Assembly: GCA_963573305.1 (NCBI GenBank)
Contig: OY754331.1
Coordinates: 94,913,434-94,977,433 of the forward strand
Length of the DNA: 64,000 bases
Direction of reading: 5' to 3'
Source: Pyrrhosoma nymphula
Lineage: Eukaryota; Arthropoda; Insecta; Odonata; Coenagrionidae
The notes below the pieces were generated by a model that was not told the origin of the DNA, ran no database searches, and was given only the letters and a program-made list of their open reading frames with translations. Positions 59,151-64,000 of this stretch are shown piece after piece. Position 1 is the stretch's first letter. Each line of letters begins with the position of its first letter. The translations under genes and the position numbers were made by a program.

Positions 59151-60060
59151 AACAATGTCCTAGAGTTCATCTTAAGATTGTGGTCTGAGATTAGACTTTA
59201 AAATTCAACCAAACCGTAGAAGCACTTGAAATCCATGTCTACCAGGACTAAAATTTAGTAGCATACATTTAAATGGCGAACACTGCGTGACAGGTGCGGC
59301 TCTGTAAAAAGGATTTTTAAGAAAATTCGTCCGGGAATCATTTCGGTAGCACAACCACATCACCTACCGAAAGGTTGGGATATATACGTTTACACTATCC
59401 TTCCTTTAACTCGAGAAAGCGTCTGTGCCACCGAACAGTCGCCTTTAACACGAGGAAATGTAGTAAAGTGGAATTTTTTTTACATTCAGGAATCCTAGGC
59501 GGATTAAACTAGCCTCTTTCACTCCCATTCAGAATCCCTATCGTGACATGTTGGCCACATGTGCCGCAGAGAGAAGAACATTCCCCAACACCCCGACCCT
59601 TTTGACTAAATCCACCCCGTGCTACTCCCAGATGTCCCTCAACGGTTTTTCTTTTCGATTTTTTTTGGACCTCTCCTTTTTTTAAACTCCTCACACTAGT
59701 CTTTCCATACCCAGCAACCCCCTTCGCCTACCACCGTCCCCCATCCTTCAATCTCTTCCTCATCCACCATCTTCTCCACCTCCTCGCCCAGACGATATCT
59801 CCTCCTCTTACCCATCCTCTTCCACGCACGTAATCACGCATTTGCCCATCCCACCACCGACCGACTTCCCGGTTGCGTCTTGGCGGCGGCCATGCCGTGG
59901 CCTCGGGCTCGGCGAGGAAGAAGTAGGTGGCGGGAGGGAGAGGAGAAGTCTACGCCAGAGACGCCAAGCGAGCAGGCGACGAAGGAGAACCTGCTTCCTT
60001 CCACGCACCGTTGCCCTTTCCTCCCTGCACGGGCGGCTCGCTGTTTACCAACTGCCACGT
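59151..60060. other. No gene seen
   Basis: Mixed, C/T-rich from 59,510 to 59,830. Frames around 59,834-60,241 overlap on both strands without a domain. Confidence 0.4.
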
Positions 60061-60089
60061 CCACGGAGCCGAGATGATAGGCTCCGTGG
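60061..60089. repeat. Perfect 10-bp hairpin
   Basis: CCACGGAGCC at 60061-60070 is followed after 9 bases by GGCTCCGTGG at 60080-60089. The stem is perfect and GC-rich. No run of T follows directly, although TTTTAATTTTT occurs about ten bases on. Confidence 0.85.
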
Positions 60090-60141
60090 GACTCTTTTAA
60101 TTTTTCTCGGGACTCGTGGGCATCTCGCGATCCAATAATTG

Positions 60142-60541
60142 AATCCGCGCGACAATCATCAACAAAAATTATATTAAAATACAGTGCATGTTTTTCAATA
60201 CACATCGACGATATTTCCGTGGTTCGACAACGCCGAGTCACTCCATAATAAGGCCCCCGGAACCAGCTTCAATTTTCCATACAACATCCAACCGTTCACG
60301 TGAATCCGTACGAAAATTATCAACAAAAATTGTATTAAAATAAATCGATTTATTTCAGAACTTTTACAAACCAAAATAAATTGATTAACAGAATGGAATT
60401 CCACAAAGTACTAGTCAACTAATTTTATGTATAATAATTCATACTTTTTTTCAATACATATCGACGATATTTCCGTGGTTCGACAACGTCGAGTCACTCC
60501 AGAGTAAGGCCGTCGGAGCCAGCTTTAACTTTCCATATAAA
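60142..60541. repeat. Tandem duplication with an AT-rich insertion
   Basis: AATCCG..CGA.AAT.ATCAA and CAAAAATTGTATTAAAATA-like words at 60142 recur at 60302. CGACGATATTTCCGTGGTTC and GAGTCACTCCA at about 60207 recur at about 60463. The offset grows from 160 to about 259 because about 100 AT-rich bases separate the blocks in the second unit. The extra piece contains the inverted pair AATCGATTTATTT and AAATAAATTGATT, suggesting a small insertion. Family unknown. Confidence 0.75.
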
Positions 60542-60689
60542 CGGACGAAGTGCTGAACCTAAAATCCCTACTCTTTCCCTACCACACACCCTTGAGGTGG
60601 CATGCAGGGTATTTTGTAGATGTGGATTTTGTAGACGTACTACTCTCTTCTCCAGGCATCCAATCGGGGATCGAAAAATTGTGGAGTGA

Positions 60690-60757
60690 AAACTTTCCGC
60701 CACCAAAGAGAATCAAACCCGAGGCCCTCCATTATGAATGCCAGCACTCTAGGCACT
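60690..60757 (-). mobile_element. tRNA-like SINE fragment
   Basis: Read on the minus strand, GCAGTGCCTAGAGTGCTGG (A-box region) precedes GGGTTTGATTC (plus-strand 60710-60720; B box) at normal tRNA-like spacing. The arms do not form an intact tRNA. No sister copy identified. Confidence 0.55.
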
Positions 60758-61935
60758 GCGCCGAATCGAAACCCAGACTCACCTCCAAGGATCTCGAAGC
60801 TTCGTTTTTTTTAAACGGAAAGGTCATGCGTGGAAATCAAAATCTTCGGGCAGTCGTGCTTCGAAATCGTTAATAATGGCGCAGGTGTAAGTAAGAACGT
60901 CTCATCTCCTTCGCCGTTTCGTCTCGGGATGTTTTTTTTTCACACATACATAGGTACGTACCCAACGGCATGAGGGAAGATAATACAATCCATCTCCTCC
61001 ACAGTTGATGGCCATTCATCCGCTTATGCCATGCGGAGATTATCTCGACCCCCTCACACGGAGCAAGGGAGAGGAGGAGAGGGTCGTTGGCCTCGACAAG
61101 AGAGAAAGAGAGAGAAGACAGAGAGAGAAGACAGAGAGACTGCGTACCTCTACGAAAGGGATGACGGGAAGATCAGCTGGGTGTAAAAAGATACGGGGAT
61201 TGCGCGTATAAAAAAATATTGCAAACCAACAGCAGCCCTTTAGGAGAGGGATGGGGGAGTAAGAGAAAGGAGACAGAACGAGAGACAGAGATAGAGTTAA
61301 AAAGAAAGGACCCTTGAAGGAGAGACTTCCACTCTCCTCTCCTTATTTTCCTCTCTCTTGTCTTTGTTCCGAGATTTCCACAATGAAGGAGAAAAATGAG
61401 AGCATGGGTTAAGGCATTCGGGTGTCTGGAAAACGAGCCCCCCCTCCTCCATCCCCTCCCCCCAACCCGGGTCCCCCCTCCGAGCATTAGTCGCTTGTCT
61501 GTCTTCGCGAAAGAAAGGGGAGAAGAAGCAGGGATGAGGAATAAGGAGCAGAGGGAGAGAAAGAGAGAAATGAAGAAGAGTCCCAAAAAAAACCGCTGTG
61601 GTGGTGAAAAAAAGAGAATACTCGACTGTTATAGTCTGCCCCTCCCCATTCGTGGTTTTGAATCTTGCGTCTGCGTCACCCGAATAGGGGGGAGGGGGAC
61701 GGGTGCGCCTTGTTGTGACTACACAGAGATGGAAGGACGCTGGGAGGGATGCAAAACCCAAGTGCGTGGTCGAAATAGACGCGGGGGGAAACTATTACTT
61801 CTGAAACGCATTGAATATTCATCCAATCGGCAGTTAAGGTGGTGGGAGCGATTTCTGTTTTCACGCATAGATATGCGTGAACCTTTGCACACGTCTTCTT
61901 ATTAGTGCTATCTATAGATGAAAATGAAAATATTT
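60758..61935. other. No gene seen; purine-rich tract
   Basis: From about 61,060 to 61,620 the plus strand is largely G and A with pyrimidine patches, and frames of 137-169 codons on both strands are compositionally biased readings of it. Confidence 0.45.
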
Positions 61936-62036
61936 GCATCCTACCGATTTGTCTTTTTGGCAATTCAGTGCTATTTTTACACGTAGCCTTATGGCACATG
62001 ACACATATTTCGTACTAATTCTACTACATATGTAAA
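61936..62036 (-). repeat. Three-copy dispersed repeat, copy C
   Basis: On the minus strand: TTTACATATGTAGTAG, CCATAAGGCTACGTGT, AGCACTGAATTGCC and ATCGGTAGGATGC in order. Copies A (14479-14577) and B (49949-50037) have the same blocks. This copy best links the other two, sharing its start and end with A and its middle with B. Confidence 0.75.
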
Positions 62037-62534
62037 TATTTTATTCTAAGCGTGAATTAATACAATTGTTAGTGATATAATTGTTGCTAACAAATATGAA
62101 AGTGTCACGCGCCGAGTCTAATATTAGAAAAAAAACATCTTTCAATGAAATTCCTCATACTGAGCCGAAAACTATAGTCTTAACATACTTAAACTTCGGG
62201 GAAAAAATTGAAATATAATTCTTGTAACATTTTAATTACTGCTGGTATGATGAGTTCCGACGCTTGAATAAATGCACTTAAATGAAATACGGCCCAAGAG
62301 TTTTTTTTTCGACTTTCCTAAAAAATATTTTAATGTGCACTAAATGACCCACGATCCGCTTCAGCTACCTTTAAGTCGACCGTGATAAGGAATGACTCGT
62401 CAAGAGTAACATGGTTGAATCGTGTTAGTAAATTCTCCGTGATTTCACCAGTAAATTTGTAAAATATTTTAAAAAGGACCATATGACCCAATATGACTCT
62501 TGCATGCAAACAGATATTGCGCACAGATAATGGA
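62037..62534. other. No gene seen
   Basis: AT-rich, short frames only, no repeat copy recognised. Confidence 0.4.
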
Positions 62535-62620
62535 AATCTGTGTCCCAGATGGAATCCGAACCGGGTGCCTTTAGAGTCGTTAGGCGAGCGCATCATGCAT
62601 TCACCTGTCTAACCCTGGTG
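62535..62620 (-). mobile_element. tRNA-like SINE fragment
   Basis: On the minus strand GTTAGACAGGTGAATGCATG and GCGCTCGCCTAACGA precede the B box GGTTCGGATTCC (plus-strand 62551-62562) at tRNA-like spacing. The tRNA arms are not intact. No sister copy found here. Confidence 0.5.
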
Positions 62621-62856
62621 GTGAACTTGGTGTCTAAATAGTAATTTACAATAAAACAGCCCTAAAATCCGACGGAAATTAAACTCATTTGAAGTTTGGC
62701 TGAAAAGAAATCATTTAGAAATCTTGCCAGAAGGATATCGCTCTTTAACACCCTCTGTGAATCCAGGTTTCATCTTCTCCCTCACTCCAAAACTTCCACT
62801 ACCATCCTAATACAATAAATCTTACGGAATGAATGACCGATTCATCTACGTACATT

Positions 62857-62920
62857 AAACTCTGCAAGCCATTTCAAGGGTGTGTGGCAGGAGGGTAAAT
62901 TTAACCAACATTCACTACAC
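62857..62920. repeat. Dispersed repeat fragment, copy 2
   Basis: CTCTGCAAGCCATTTCAAGG followed by GTGTGTGGCAGGAGGGTA matches 58707-58770. The preceding TCATCTACGTACATTAAA also fits the remembered insect repeat with CTACATCTACAT before CTCTGCGAGCC. Confidence 0.65.
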
Positions 62921-64000
62921 TACAGGTATGCTACCGAAGTTTTAGAAACTAAAGAGCACAGAACGAACTTGAATAGCATAATACGTGCGCGTGATAAGTT
63001 CACAGAAATGGAATCAAGAGAGGATTCGCAAACAATGACGCTTTTATAGAAATGCAGCACGACGTTTTAACGGCGTGGATGGACGACTGCACACATGTGC
63101 AACACCGGAGGTGCTGTGCGATTTCGCACGTCCTCAAAACGGCTCGCCATAACTTGCACAATTCCGCCGTCCAACGCGGCGACAAAAAGACGACGAACGA
63201 CCGCGCGTGTGAAGTGAGATTATACGGCCGACAGTGTACGGCGAGAACGAGAGAAAAAAATAACCGGGGAGGAGGGGAGGGGTCATAACAATAGCCGCGA
63301 CGGAGATTGTCGTCCGGATATTAGCCCGTCTGAGAAGAAGGCTGCTGTTCCGAGAAGAATAAAAATAAAAACTAAGCGACCAAATAAACAGACCTCTCAC
63401 TTTCGCCGTCTGCAGCGACAAGCGACGATTACTCGCAGCGTATATAGGTATAGCTACACTTGGTGACACACACCAGCGGAGAATTAGAGGTCACTGATGG
63501 TGAATCGAACATTGATGAGTACAGAGAGACTCGCAGAGAAACCTCTGGAGGGAGTCTCGGACGCTTTATCCCACACATCTCGTTACGCTTCCCCTTCTTA
63601 GCTTCATGTTCTTCGCTAGCCGCCAAGTTTCGCTACGCCCGTGAAACGTGCCTCACGCGTGTCCGCACACGTCTTGGACATCCTGACGTACACACACGCA
63701 TGAACCAGATACACGAAAGCCTCCCTCCACACTTGAAGGAGAGGGTGGGCGAAGGAGAAATATTAAGAAGACCCTCGGAACAAGTTTCCCGCCAACTTTT
63801 CGGCCGACTTAAAGCGCAAACATCACAAAGACAAGGGTGGTTGGAGGGTAGGGGGTAGAGAGAGAGAGAGAGACAGACAGAGAGGAAGTAGAGAGAAGAG
63901 TTTAGGGATGAGATAAGGGAACGATTCCCGTGGAGAGAGGAGAACATGCAGAGTTTTGCGGTTGGCGAGTAGAGTTTAAGAGAACGAGAGGAGAAGAACG
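62921..64000. other. No gene seen; CpG-richer part and GA run
   Basis: About 63,050-63,260 is richer in CG dinucleotides, with overlapping frames on both strands. (GA)8 lies at 63858-63873 and the last 150 bases are purine-rich. Confidence 0.4.

Overview
The window looks like gene-free nuclear DNA of an arthropod, most likely an insect. It could be intergenic or lie deep inside an intron. No recognisable host protein gene, rRNA or intact tRNA gene was found on either strand. The longest open frame (238 codons at 44392-45108) runs through a SINE fragment, and most other long frames are proline/serine-rich readings of purine or pyrimidine tracts. What can be supported is decayed repeat DNA: C-terminal ends of non-LTR retrotransposons full of stops and frameshifts, tRNA-like SINEs carrying Pol III B boxes, small foldback and terminal-inverted-repeat elements, microsatellites, G runs and several degenerate tandem arrays. 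The arthropod reading rests on this repertoire, on foldbacks resembling Penelope-type ends, and on a repeat near 62.86 kb resembling one seen in many insects. Species was not determined.

Layout. 0-10 kb: a LINE relic (1.16-1.43 kb), a degenerate ~182-bp tandem array (2.8-3.76 kb), a second unrelated array with ~150-185-bp spacing (5.48-6.32 kb) and another LINE relic (6.84 kb). 10-25 kb: two convergent copies of a tRNA-like element with inverted ends (9.97-10.50 kb), a SINE at 12.5 kb, a three-copy dispersed repeat (first copy 14.48 kb), two foldbacks near 15.2-15.7 kb, a LINE tail at 16.7 kb, a SINE interrupted by a foldback at 22.3-22.7 kb, a palindromic repeat at 24.3 kb and a 575-bp element with 18-bp perfect terminal repeats at 24.43-25.01 kb. 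25-39 kb: mostly pyrimidine- or purine-rich sequence with one broken SINE at 32.4-32.7 kb. 39-50 kb: a MITE-like copy (40.5 kb), a minus-strand LINE relic (42.6-43.0 kb), a two-unit SINE (43.4-43.7 kb), a foldback (47.9 kb), a different LINE tail (48.4-48.7 kb) and a near-perfect 85-bp inverted duplication (48.757-48.966 kb) that overlaps an exon-like open segment. 50-64 kb: a short inverted-end tRNA-like element, two local tandem duplications (51.3-51.85 and 60.14-60.54 kb), two LINE relics, the second MITE-like copy and further SINE fragments.

No genes work together here. The links are between repeat copies: several families occur two to four times in 64 kb, so their ends and some nested insertions can be read by comparing copies. 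The most unusual items are the 48.8-kb inverted duplication, the inverted-end tRNA-like family (10.25 and 51.22 kb), the unnamed three-copy repeat (14.5, 49.95 and 61.94 kb) and the two decayed arrays. No new functional system could be demonstrated.
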